Source: Akanthomyces muscarius (Eukaryota; Ascomycota; Sordariomycetes; Hypocreales; Cordycipitaceae). Taken from it: DNA of 64,000 nucleotides. The position numbers and the translations under genes were made by a program. The notes under the pieces were generated by a model that saw only the letters and a list, made by a program, of their open reading frames with translations, searched no databases and was not told the DNA's origin. Numbering within the stretch: the stretch's first letter is position 1; each line of letters begins with the position of its first letter. Shown here piece by piece: positions 53,123-64,000 of this stretch. The stretch is taken from assembly GCF_028009165.1 (NCBI RefSeq), contig NC_079245.1:372001-436000 (forward strand). Direction: 5' to 3'.

Positions 53123-55163
53123 GGTGATGGTAGCGGATATGGCTTAGTTCAAGCTTGAAAGTAAAGGGCTGATAGTGGATTAGCACCCTGAATAGAACGC
53201 TGGATTTGACAGTTCGTTTGCACTTTTTGTTCGAAAAGATGAGTTCTGAGGATGAGATGTGAGTGTCTCGCTTGCTAGGAATATTAATGATTCGACGAGG
53301 AAGTGCACCGCCCTATTTATAACACAGTTGACCCTTTCCGTCTGTGCAAAATAGCATTTCAATAGCCGACACAGAGCTGAGGCTCGTAATGGATACGGCT
53401 CGGCATGGCATGGAAGCTTCGGCATGATCCGCTTCAATTCCGCATGTCGTGAGCAGTTTATGGTATCAGGACCCTCGTCATGCAACACAGAAATCAAGCT
53501 TAGCCAAGTCAAAAAGACGAATTTTCAACTAGAATCTAGTCAGCATATTCAAAGCAGGTGGGCCAGCACTTCTCGGTCGACCAAAGGGGTGCACATGTTC
53601 AACGAAACCAAATGATCGTTTTCGGTCTAGAATCGTGGCTCAGTGCTTGGAAACACTCGTCAGCGTGGATCAAGTGAGGAGTATCTCCAGCGGAAAGAAA
53701 AGCTGCACACTATCAACTATGGGCTGTTTTTGAATTGTTCTGGCCGTGATATGTTGATTATGCGTAACCTGTGCATTACTGGTAGGCATGAGTCTTCCCG
53801 ACTAAAAGTCTTTCGCATAGGTGAGCTGCTGTTTGCCTGAGCGAGATACTCCGCGTCGCATGTTTCTCCACGTGGAGACAACTGCACTGGATAAATGCGA
53901 TATGAGCGAGGGCGGCATTGGAGTTGTGATGGACTGTCACAGGATGAGGCCATCGCCAGCACTAGATCGCTGCATGGGTTGCCGTTCGAATACCTTCCAA
54001 GTTGACGATTTGGCCAGCTCGTCATGATCATCTGTTCGGCCAGGAACCAGGCACAGTTCGGACTTCGGATTATCCACTGTCACCCCAGCTGCAACGGCGT
54101 CATTTCACATAGAAGGACCTAGCAGACTATGTCTGGGCACGAGACGTCCACGCACGTGGGAAGTGCTGAAACACGAGCTTGGCTGTCTCTTTCTTCATTC
54201 TTGTAAGTAGCCTTGCATGCTTACTTAGCTCGCAGCTGGCGCACAGTCACTCCAAAACACGCCCTTGGCGGAAAGGAGCTCTGCCGTTAGTCGCAGCAGC
54301 ACACTTCCAGCATTGATCCCTTTCGTCGGCGTACAGTTCGAGGGCGCAGGCCTTGGCCATGATGGGGCGTCGATTTGGATGAAACGAAACGTTAGCGCAG
54401 GAACCCTTGCGGCATGGCAATGCGCCACGGCCTGGCCGGTGCTTGCGTGCTGCGGCATTACTCTTAATCAGTACATCACGGCTCGACTCAGAGCTTCTTC
54501 TTTCCCTCTATTCCGAGCTGCTAGCGGCTTCAGTGACGTGGATTTCCCAGCTACCATTTTTTTCCGTTGACAGGGCTCATGTGGCACCACTCACTATCCC
54601 GTGTCGGGGCCCCCAATGGGAAGTTTGGAAAAACGTCAGTGATTTTTGACTTACTCATGGCTGTAACATCCTAGCAGAGGATCGCTTCTATATCATAGCG
54701 GGTTTCGATATAATAGGTATCAACACCAATGCCGGAGCTCACCTGAGGGCCGCTTAGTCAAAACCGTGGTGACCCTCGATTAACATAGCTCCCACACGTG
54801 CTAACGTTAGCGAACCAGCATTCGCGAAGAGGCTGCTATACGCCGAAACAGCGCACGCGTAAAAAAAAGTGTTAGACCTCAAGGGCCCTACAAGCAATGC
54901 CTGCTCGAGGCCGAGAATAACTGCTCGCACGTTATTGCCCGGATGCCTTGACTCGAGAAAGGGTCAACTGCTACTAGGATCGCTGAACTATAGTTAAGTA
55001 CCTCACAACAACAAGGGTAACAAAAAAGCGAACTTGAAATGAAACCAAGCCCAGTCTTATTATACCTATTATGAATATCTTATAGAAATTCCTCTTAACT
55101 ATAATCAGATTTAGCATCCCTATTAGACTACTCATATAATTCTAAAAAACTACACTGCACAGC
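53123..55163. other. 2.0 kb gene-free region with an AT-rich island
   Basis: Promoter of the aerolysin-like candidate at the left (TATA 53314-53321). The short frames lack support. 54960-55160 is AT-rich with many TA steps and abuts the stop of the GH2 gene; it resembles a mutated repeat remnant. Confidence 0.5.
53314..53321 (-). promoter_or_regulatory. TATA box (TATAAATA, minus strand)
   Basis: TATAAATA on the minus strand ~190 bp upstream of the ATG at 53122 of the secreted aerolysin-like candidate. Confidence 0.55.
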
Positions 55164-57431
55164 TTAAGCGCCACCACGGCCATGTGCGGCAGAGTATAAG
55201 CGGCCAATATCCCGCTTCCACTGCTTGACGTCCGGGCGCAGAATGCGGCGATCATACGTGTAGAGGCCGTTGAGCTCACCTTCCACGTCAGTGGTTTGCG
55301 TATAGATGGCTCCGCTGCATGCGTACATCTCGATCTGCTCCTTCAGCTCTCGAAACAGCGTACCAGTGCGATAGTTGTACGCCTCTAGGTTCTCGTCCAT
55401 CTCATACGTCTGGTTGATTTCATCAATAGACTTTTGAACTTTCCACAAACTAGCGCAAGTTATTGTCAGTATTGCGATCCAAAGGAAAACATGAAATGGA
55501 TGTCTTACTGGTCGGCGGAGACGTTGTGGCCTACGCCACCGAATTCACCTTGAAACCCGATTCGGCCTGAGTCGTACGGGCCACCTGGCAGGGACGAGAA
55601 TGGGCTACCACACTGTGGATTGGCGTAGTGATGATTATCCTGTGACTGTCAGTCTGGCGAGCGTAGCGACAAAAAGGGGGAGATAAAACGCACCGAAAAG
55701 TCACCAAAGCCATGATCATGCCAGCCAGTCACCGAGTCAATTAGTCTCGTCGGATCCAATTTGCGCACCATGTCTGTCAACTCAGCCTCGGGGTATGGTG
55801 GTGTGTTGATCTGGGCCCAGCCTTCGTTGTAGATCACCTGCGTGAGGTCATATCAGTGACGGCGTGCGACGCGAAGAAATAAGAAATAAAAAATGAAGTA
55901 AAAGAAAAAAAGATATTACGCGACCGCCACTGCAGAGAGATTTATCGCAAACAACGTACCCAAGTCACGATTGATGGATAATTTCTGTGCTCCTCGATGA
56001 GGACGCCCAGCTGTCGGCGGAACTCGGCCTGTTCGTCGGTATTTGGCACTCTGCCGTCAGCGGACATGCTCGGCATATCCTGAATCACAGCAAGACCCAT
56101 TTCGTCGCAGGCGCGGTAGAAAAGATCTGGCTCTACTTTGATCTGGTTATGCTGTCAGTGGGAGTCGGGCAAAGGCGAGAGCGCCAAACTCACATGCTTG
56201 CGAACAGTATTGAAACCGAGACTCTTGAGCATCTTCAAATCGTACACCATCGCTTCGCGATTAGGAGGAAGATACAAGCCATCAGGCCAGAATCCCTGAT
56301 CCAAAGTGCCTACCAAGAAGGTAAATTTACCATTGAGCAGAGGTCTTTTGATGCCATTGACGTCGCCAACCGCAATACTGCGGAATGCGGTGTAGCTGCT
56401 GATGGTATCGCCGTCCATGGAAATAGTAATGTTGTACAAGTAAGGTGAAGACGGTGACCAAATATTGGGAGAAGCGAGCTGAAACTTGACTTCGGAGTCA
56501 GATCTGCCGACGGACAAAGCCACCTGTTTGCCATGCTTATCGAAAAGGTTGAGCTTGACACCCGTGCCGTTCTTTCCCGAACTGTGAACAGTAAAAGCAA
56601 CTTTGATTTGTTAGCCTAGGTGCATACATTTTGCTATGCAAGGGTGCCCACCGTTGCCGTCCATGTCGGCAGTGACATCAAGACCAGTAATGTGGTTCTG
56701 AGGCACACTTTCCAGCCAAACTGTCTGCCAAATCCCGGAGCATGACCGGTAGAAGATGTGACTGGGCCGTCTTGTTTGCTTGCCAATTGGGACCATTTCC
56801 AGATCGGTCGGGTCGTAGACAAACACGAGCCTAGCAACCATATGAGTAAGTTATGCCAGCAGGCTCACTGATATTCAACGTACAGAGTGTTGTCTTCGCC
56901 ATATTTGACGTTCTTGGTCACATCTAGAGTGAAGCGAAAGTAGCCACCCACGTTGTGACCGACCTTGACGCCGTTGAGAAAGACTGTGGCTTCGTAGTCG
57001 ACAGCTTCAAAGTTGAGAAGCACATTCTGGCCTTTCCACGAGTCGGATACCTTGAAGGTCCTGGAGAACCACATGTTCGTGACAGGATACTCCTGAATGC
57101 CGGAAAGTGCACTCTCAACGCAAGAGGGGATCATGACCTCCTTTCCAAGCTGACGCTGATTGGGAGGACTGCTGAGCGCTTGAGCAGCAGGGTTGCCATC
57201 AGCGCTCTCGTATGTCCATATTCCGTTCAAGCTCTGCCAGTTGTCGCGGTGTAGCAGCGGGCGCGGGTGCTCGGGCCAAGGATTGGTCCCAACTTTGTAC
57301 GTCCAGTCCGTATCGAGGGGAGGGGTCTGAACCTTGTAGGGTACGGGATCGCGCTTGTCGAGCGTAGCCGACAACGCCACCGAGGGCAGCACGGCAAGCA
57401 CACCACTCAGGGCGGAAAGAGAGATCTTCAT
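55164..57431 (-). CDS. Secreted glycoside hydrolase family 2 enzyme
   Basis: Seven exons (minus): 57431..56884, 56830..56652, 56600..56194, 56142..55960, 55837..55694, 55639..55509, 55449..55164; introns 51-59 bp except one of 122 bp (55838..55959); 625 aa. The ATG at 57431 begins a signal peptide (MKISLSALSGVLAVLPSVALS). Order: sugar-binding jelly-roll domain (NWQSLNGIWTYESADG, EYPVTNMWFSRTF, NFEAVDYEATVFLNG), immunoglobulin-like domain, then the TIM barrel with acid/base IYNEGWAQ (N443-E444) and nucleophile GFQGEFGG (E519). Likely a beta-galactosidase/glucuronidase/mannosidase-type exo-enzyme; the exact specificity is unreadable. TATA box at 57542..57535. Divergent from the regulator at 59471. 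Confidence 0.92.
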
Positions 57432-59470
57432 CTTTAAGGGGCGCAGATTATTTAGTTGAATGGCGCAAGGTCGTGAAGCTACCGGTGAGACAAAGGACAC
57501 AGCCAGGAGCCGGGAGACTGCTTGGGCAAGCTGCCTTTTATAGGCGAGCCAGAGATACGAGATGCGCGTCCAAATCCCAGTTCAACTGGGGGGAGGTAAG
57601 GCTGTCGCGAGCCGGGGATCGTCGCACTTCCAGTCGGCACCTGGCCCAGCTGCTGTGAACCCCTCACCTTGGCACGACGTGCTCGACGAGCAAAAGAGCG
57701 TGAGCTGCAGTCTTTCACCGTATATTCCGGCGCTATGTCGGCGATGAACAACAAATTAACCTTCTCTGGTGCGACCCGACTGCATCTGTGGCTGCCGATG
57801 ATTGGGCCGCCTGGAGTGTAACCCTGCTGGTAGCCTTGTGGTGAGCCGGAGGAAGCTGGTGACGGCCTGGAGGAAAAGCGTGGGGGTGATCAAAACTCGC
57901 ACTAAAATGCGGGGGAACTGGGCCTTTTTGTTGGTGGCTTCGGGATCTGCTACATTAATACTTTCATGGGACATGGCTACTAGGAACTTATAACGAGGTG
58001 GGTGCTAGCTCCGTGCGGGGAAGCAAAAGACAAAGAGGCGGACGGGACGGCGTAGATGCGAGTGGAGTTGCGTCGGAGAGATAATCATACGTATAAAGAC
58101 ACGAATAAACTACAACTTGGTGTTCTATATCTGAGAGAGCTCTTGAGATCGATCGTCAGCCCGGTGAGGAAGGCGCCACGCAGGGCTGGACCGACGACCG
58201 CTTGCGAGCATCATCGTGTGCGTGGCTACACAATATTTATCACTATTATTCACGACGGATGAATAGGCTTGCTTCCCCGCACCGTCGAAGGATCAGATCA
58301 GCGCAAATGACAGCCCGCCCGGAGAAGAGCACTGGATCAAAGTCCGCGCCGTCGAGCAGCCAAGACACCAGTCACGGTGCTAAAGCGAGGACAGGACAAC
58401 GCACCTGCCTGAAGAAGATATGCGTGGGCCAAAGCGCAGTTTGTTTCTTCTTTTGACTTACCATTGCTTCTCAATCAACAGCCACATAGTTCCACCACAC
58501 ATTATTAGAATGGCGGTGCTACGGGGGTTGCTCCTGATGCGACCGTGTAAAAGCGGCTTGCTTCCGCGTGCGCTGGACGACTAGTTGGCTCTGGCAGTTG
58601 TATTCCTACTTGACACTGCCACAATGACGTACTCGGTGGAATAATCAATCATCGACTTGTAAAGGAGAAGTGACCAGTGCCCGTGCCTTTGCTCCCGCGG
58701 ACAAGATTATGTGCCGGTACTACCTAACAAGGGCTGCGAGATGTGCAGACGGGCGTACTTCGAGAGGCTCGCCTGACCAGAGACCAGTGTGCCAGGTTGT
58801 TGCATCAGCTACCACCCTACATCGAACGACATCGATCTCGAACGCTCCAAATCGTCCCAAGCTGTGATCAACAATGCATGGCAACAGGAAAATGGTATTT
58901 AGGTGTGTCTCCTGGTGCTGTAAAGGATGATCCAGGTGCTCCGTCAGCGGATGAACACACTATTCGAAGGCGTCCACTCTGACCTAACTGCTTTATCGAT
59001 GCATCGGGCCGTCGTAGGGCCAAGATCTACCATTTGTAGCGCCTATCGCGCCCGAGATCCCCCAACTGAACTGTATTCTTCTCCTATCGCACTATCATGA
59101 GTAATTGATCAACGCTTTATTGGCGCCTGAGAGGATCTCAAATGCGCAGATTTCGTCTTGAAATTTAATGACATGCTGCAAAAACAATAGTTGTTGACCC
59201 TGCACACGCAGTTTAGACATTTGCCTCGCGAATGACAGGCTTATACATAGCGAGGTAACCGGCAAGTTTCAGCCTGAAGTACGTACTGGTGGTGAGTGCA
59301 CCGCCATCACCCGAGACTAACCCCCAGACGGGCACCGGGCTCGTTATTAATCGCCTCATTGCCTGTTCCTTTCCTACAGCCTGCTCTGCTGCGACTTCGC
59401 CCAGCAATTATAGTTTGATGCGCTCACGCGATTGCATTGTCAGCTTTGAATACTCGCTCCTCGAAAAATC
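57432..59470. other. Divergent intergenic region, GH2 / regulator
   Basis: 2.0 kb without a supported gene. The TATA box of GH2 is at 57535-57542. Nothing else recognised. Confidence 0.5.
57535..57542 (-). promoter_or_regulatory. TATA box (TATAAAAG) of the GH2 gene
   Basis: TATAAAAG on the minus strand, 104 bp upstream of the ATG at 57431. Confidence 0.6.
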
Positions 59471-61477
59471 ATGTCTGCGCCACATGTGGGCGGCAATACC
59501 AGCGGAATACTCATCTTCGAAGACACGAAGCGACACGTATGCCGCTGATGCTGCACACAAAAGAATCAACACCGAAGCTGATGTCCTGACATAAGATACG
59601 AGGCCCAATATATTCAAGTGCAGTTTCTGCCACAAAGAGTTTTCTAGAAGGTTTAAAACAGCAACCTAAGCTCCTCGTATTGTCGCATGCAGTACTAACA
59701 AGGTTTGCAAAAAGCATTGCTCGTCTTTTCCTCAGAAAGACAAGACAAAATCTAGTACTGCTGAGAGCTCCGAAAGGGTATGCGATGATACCGATGCGCC
59801 GTCAAAGCCCACCGCAGCGAGCACGCACGAGGACATGCCGTTTCTGCAGCAAATATTTGATCCTCACACACTCACCATGCAGCATTATTTGAATGTCGGC
59901 AACAATGACGGATCATTCAACGAAAATGTCCCCGACTCAGAGAGTGCGCCAGATTACTCCGCGGACCCCGCACGGGACATTGGCGACACCCTCGCACTGC
60001 TGCCAACCGAACACACCGCGATCCTGGACGAGGCAATCGGAGCATTCACACCAGACGAGGATTTTGAGATGCTGTTTCTCTCGGCTCCGTCCCCAATACC
60101 TGCCCTGACAGAAGCTGGTTGTGAAGTATTGGTTGCAAAAGCGGCCTTGCTCGCGAAAGGTTTAGAAGCGCTCCATTACAAGCTTCAAGCCATCGACCCA
60201 GCGTTTGCCGGACCCCATGACATTGGCAAAGTTGGTCAAGTATTCTGTGCAGAGAAAATTAAATTTTTTGCTTCTGCATTCTTCCGCTTGACGCACGTTC
60301 ACTTCCCTTTGGTGCACTATCCCACGTTTGGCGTCCCAGAGTCATCAGCCTTTTTAATCCTCGCGGTCACTATATTTGGCGCCACTCGCTGCGCTCCAGT
60401 CAACCACACGATCCAGGCCAAAAAGTTTACAAAACTTGCTGATGAATACATCTTTCTTGAATTGGAGAGACTGAATGCATGCAAGCCGCAGCTCCTTGCT
60501 TTTTCGCAACTCCAGACACTTCAGGCCGCTGTGGCCATGACCTCCAACTTCATGATGAACCACAACGACTGGTCTCTCCGAGAAAGAGCGCGACTGAGAA
60601 GACTACCCACTCTGATATGTTCCATTCGACATTTCCAATTGACAGAGATCAGTAATAAACTGACGCTGGATTGGCACCAATTTATATTTGACGAGACAGC
60701 TGTCCGGTGAGCGCAGCCAAGACAGTCCACAGCCTTTTGTGTGCCAGCTAACTTCCATCACTCAGTATAGCCGCGATGACCGCCATGATTGACTGGAATC
60801 ACTCGCGAATGTTCTATAGCCCACCGAATATCACGATCGGAGAAATGAAAGGCAGCCTCCCATGTCATCGTGAGCTTTGGGATGCTTCGAATGCGACCGC
60901 ATACATTGTCGCCAAAGAAACTTTAGACGCGGCGAGCCTGGCAACTATCTCGAGACTCAACACATCAATTGCGGAGTTCATCTCGACCCTCATGGCCAAA
61001 AAATGGACCATTGATGCTGAAATATGCCATCTGAACGTTACTTCACAGTCGTTTAGTGTAACAAGTCTAGGTACAGCTGCGAAGCGCTTTGTTCTACATT
61101 GCCCGCCCAACGTTCTGACTGAGGCATCATTAGCTATTACTGCCTTGACTATTGCTGCCTGTCAGATGAACATTCTCCAAGGGGCGTATACATCGATAAT
61201 ACTCGCAATTACAAGATGGAGGGAGCTTTGGCATTCCGTCACGCACGGGATGGATCATCAAACGTTGCTAAAAGCTGGGCTGACCAGGCACTGTCGCGAA
61301 AACTGTACCCTTGCCCGGCACATCGCGCAACTTTGTCGGACGAATCTGCAACATGCATATTTCCAGACTATCGGCCACAAGTTACCCATTCCAATATTTC
61401 GCCTTCTTACAGCATGTGACTCCGTCAACTCTGGGCAGGAGGGCGAGCGAGAGGAGGACCTGTCATTAATTTGCTAA
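59471..61477 (+). CDS. Fungal transcription factor with fungal_trans-type domain and atypical N-terminal Cys cluster
   Basis: Firm part: 59693..60706 and 60766..61477 (59-bp intron), containing MPFLQQIFDPHTL (ATG 59835) and the regulatory-domain core FFASAFFRLTHVHFPLVHYPTF, the middle homology region of C2H2- and Zn2Cys6-type fungal regulators. Provisional upstream exons: 59471..59536 (MSAPHVGGNTSGILIFEDTK, an N-terminus typical of fungal C2H2 regulators) and 59619..59650 (CSFCHKEFSR). With introns of 82 bp (AAG acceptor) and 42 bp the frame is continuous: 607 aa. The expected two C2H2 fingers are not present; only C-x2-C-x11-C-x3-C (CSFC .. VCKKHC) remains. If translation starts at 59835 the product is 527 aa with no DNA-binding domain. 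It could regulate the adjacent GH2 or crystallin-like gene; that is guesswork from position. Confidence 0.65.
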
Positions 61478-61656
61478 CCGTCATTGCAATTGTCTGTTTT
61501 ACCCCCTAATACTCTCGTCTGAAAAGAAACGAGAAGAATGCACGCAAGTTTATGCAGTGGGCAACTGTATTATATTTTGCGATTACAAAATTGTTCTCAG
61601 CCCCGGCCTCCTGCACCTGTCGCGGGCACTAAACTAGTACTGTCGTCACCCTAAAT

Positions 61657-62177
61657 TTAGAGTTCTTTGCCAGCCTGCTTGCAGCTTGCATCCACATCAA
61701 CGCACTTGACTGCCTCGATTGCCGGATCTTGGATGTTCTTCTGGTCATCGTAGAATGTGACATGTTTCACGTCGCTGTCGCATCGGCGCTCGCTAAGCGA
61801 CAAAGGATTAGCGACTTCCGTTGCGGACCATATATATACAAGCAGCGACTTACTAGTAGAGAGTGCACTCTTGGAAAAGCGTCACATCGATGGAGCGAAT
61901 TTCTCCCAGCCTAGCTGTTGATCAGCGCCATGAATCCAAGATCGTGAGCGCGTACAGTACTTACAGAGGCTTTCTGAGCCGGACGCAGTTCGAGGATCGG
62001 ATTTTCAACGATTTACCACCACTGTTCTCCTCCGTGTAGATGGTGCCCTAGAAGATAGAAGTTAGCAAACGAGTGTAAATGCCAACGCGTTCTGCCTACC
62101 CTGACGTTGCTGTCGTCAGCCGCGGCGGCCGAGCACCACGAAGCCAGTACTAGACCAATTGCCACGGTAGAACGCAT
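61657..62177 (-). CDS. Small secreted beta/gamma-crystallin-like protein
   Basis: Four tiny exons (minus): 62177..62100, 62047..61965, 61910..61854, 61792..61657; introns 52, 54 and 61 bp, all phase-consistent; 117 aa. No single frame shows it; splicing joins a signal peptide (MRSTVAIGLVLASWCSAAAA) to GTIYTEENSGGKSLKI, SIDVTLFQECTLYYERRCDS and DPAIEAVKCVDVDASCKQ. The order (aromatic-E-x-x-x-G-G-K-S; later a second YYERRCDS; then IEAVKC) follows the Greek-key strand pattern of beta/gamma-crystallins and related fungal/bacterial secreted proteins. Five mature cysteines. At the second junction an alternative AG four bases upstream would give an immediate stop, so the used acceptor is CTAG|G. TATA-like ATAAATAG at 62261..62254. 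Convergent with the regulator (179 bp between stops). Confidence 0.78.
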
Positions 62178-64000
62178 TGTAATTATCAGAGAATTGTAGA
62201 TTATGGGAATGAAATGAGATGTATTCAAGATTGAGAAGGCAAAGGCATGGCGGCTATTTATCCTGTCCGTTGAGTGTGACGTGAGGGGGCTGAGCTGAAC
62301 AACAATGTCTTACACAATGGCTGAAACGAATCTTGGTCCTCCAAGACCATGCATATTCTATGAAGTCTCTAAATGGGAAAATTTGTGCTGTCCGTGAGTA
62401 GATGAACTGAAGCAGTCTGTCTGTACTTGACTTGTTGCTGTAACTTTAGTGACAATCAGTCATATTTATCGACACCAACGCCAACTGAAATATCATTGCC
62501 AGCGCAGACTCAGAGTGTTACCTCAGCTACCGCCGCTGAAGTCCTTGCATTTACAAGCGCCTGGTGGAGATTGTCTTGACCATATCCGAGACCTGTGGAT
62601 GCGCGAGCCGTATCCCATCTGAACCCATGCATCATGGTACAACAGGCTACGCAGCCACGCAGCATAGAGAAACATGAACGAAGTAAAGGAAGGAAATGAA
62701 TTATTTTCCAAGCCTCCTGGTTGTGGGTGTGGGTGGACGGTTACCACTGTAGGTTCAACGAATCGCCCATGGTAATGAGATCCGTTGCCTTGGCCGAGAC
62801 ATGCCGCTCCTTCACATCTGACGATGCACTGGGTCGAGGAACTGTATTTTGTCAAGAGTAGTATTCATAAGATCCAATTCAGAGCATCCTAGTTATAGGA
62901 TCGGCCATTTCAACACCAATCACTGTGACGACGTGCGTGAAGAGGACAGACAGTGACACCATGTAACTAGTGCCGACGCTCAATTTCAGCGCCATATGTA
63001 AAATTTTCGCCCGTAGGAGCGAACCCATGTTACAGCTGTTGTCTAGTAGCGCGCTAGAAATAAAGTGCTTGAAGCTAAGACTGTTACGCAGTAGTGAGCT
63101 GTGCTGTGGCAAGGGGAAACGCCATCTAACTAGCCAGTGATCTAGGCCTATTCGCCGAGAACCAGGGGCTTGTGGTGTTAGGGCCAATGCAAGCTTACGC
63201 GAGAGGCGTACTGCCACAGTCTAGTCGCCGCGAACTGATCGCAACAGGAAAAGGCATGGAAAACTCAGATCGGTTAGCAACGAAGTCGATAATCATTACT
63301 ACTCAATACTACAACGAGCCATATTCGAGCCCTAGGTGTCGGTTGCTACAGAAATTTTGCCTGCCGGCCTAAAGGCTAAAGGAGCAAAGCGGTTTGGCGC
63401 ATGCACAGACTCGATCTGGTAATAGGTGGAAGTGAGAAAGACCGAATAGCGTGACATGGGCACAGCGAAGATGTAGCTTATTTTAGCTCTCAAACCAAGG
63501 CGAACATGCATGTTCCGTCCCCTAATCCTGTGGATCTGGACAGCGCAGAGAAGCAAGTACTATAAGCCCTGTTAAGTTCCTTCCCTCAATCGTGTGCCTA
63601 CGAGATGAACCCCTCTGAAGCCATGGATACAAGAGCGAGCATCTAGTTTTGTGGTTCCGCGATTCTACGGCTCGAGTACCCCGTACATTCACTCATGGGC
63701 CATTACAGGCCCGCTGAAGGCAGTAAAGCACGCTAAAGAGATTTTCCTGGGCGGCGATCGGCGGCCCAGTTGCCCAAGTCCAGGCAACGGGTTCGCCCAC
63801 CCCCCCACTGCAAATGGCGGCTGTCAGCGGCCTGACCGCTGCCAAGCCTTATTAATAGATGTCAATCTTGGAGCAGAAGAGGATTGAAATAGAAATAAAA
63901 ATAAAAATCTCAGCGCCGCCCCGGATGGCACCATCCGAGCCACAATTGAGATGAGGCGAGCAAGTGGGCTGATCATCGCCGAGAAACGAGCCCAGCACGC
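62178..64000. other. Gene-free right edge
   Basis: 1.8 kb with no supported gene on either strand; TATA-like sequence of the crystallin-like gene at 62254-62261. The last ~300 bp contain A-rich and C-rich runs that look like a promoter or leader of a gene beyond the window. Confidence 0.5.

Noticed and set aside
52037..53158. 373-codon open frame on the plus strand
   Set aside because: Antisense to the secreted aerolysin-like candidate, which has a signal peptide, TATA box and sensible composition on the other strand.
62523..62855. 110-codon minus-strand frame
   Set aside because: No signal peptide, domain or plausible introns; composition unremarkable.

Overview
The window is nuclear DNA of a filamentous ascomycete (Pezizomycotina; probably Sordariomycetes, and Hypocreales is my best guess). 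The evidence is monocistronic genes on both strands, short GT..AG introns (mostly 50-70 bp) with CTAAC-like branch sites, no bacterial ribosome-binding sites, and typical fungal families: Zn2Cys6 regulators, CBM-like and cupredoxin-like secreted proteins, NCS1 and MFS transporters, a fungal rhodopsin-like membrane protein, a Thi5/NMT1 enzyme with a TPP riboswitch, and GH79 and GH2 enzymes. No rRNA, tRNA, intact transposon or CRISPR array was seen. Exon coordinates were read by eye from splice signals and frame continuity.

Layout. 0.8-5 kb: a 6-Cys secreted protein (+), a cupredoxin-like wall protein (-), and a divergent Zn2Cys6 regulator (+). 5.5-7.6 kb: mitochondrial ribosomal protein uL11m (+) convergent with endonuclease III (-). 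8.1-9.3 kb: a kinase-like (APH family) gene inactivated by two in-frame TAA codons. 9.9-14.8 kb, all minus: a single-pass membrane protein, the HMP-P synthase NMT1/THI5 with a TPP riboswitch inside a leader intron, and a GH79 glycosidase. 16.3-26.9 kb: a purine-cytosine permease (+), a K+/H+ antiporter (-), a 4.4 kb gene-free G/C-run-rich stretch, and a strongly codon-biased hexose transporter (+). 27.5-30.3 kb: an ARA2-type aldo-keto reductase and Arp6 (both +). 30.8-37.6 kb: an F-box protein with a Cys-rich tail (-) and, divergently, a Ufd1-domain/zinc-finger/AZUL protein (+). 39-45 kb: Sip5-like protein (+), GCIP-like protein (-), and glucosidase II beta (+). 45.5-51.2 kb: a seven-exon sugar porter (+), a rhodopsin-like membrane protein (+), and a BBE-type flavin oxidase (-). 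52-62.2 kb: a secreted aerolysin-like candidate (-), a GH2 glycosidase (-), a regulator with an odd N-terminal Cys cluster (+), and a tiny four-exon secreted beta/gamma-crystallin-like protein (-).

How the genes fit together. The first 48 kb is mostly housekeeping (translation, repair, chromatin, ER quality control, ubiquitin) mixed with nutrient uptake. The last 15 kb is accessory and secretion-heavy: oxidase, pore-former-like protein, glycosidase, regulator and crystallin-like protein, separated by long non-coding gaps with short AT-rich islands. The most interesting items are the AZUL-containing Ufd1 protein, the aerolysin-like and crystallin-like secreted proteins, the regulator with the altered zinc-binding N-terminus, and the kinase-like pseudogene whose only lesions are two CAA-to-TAA-type stops.
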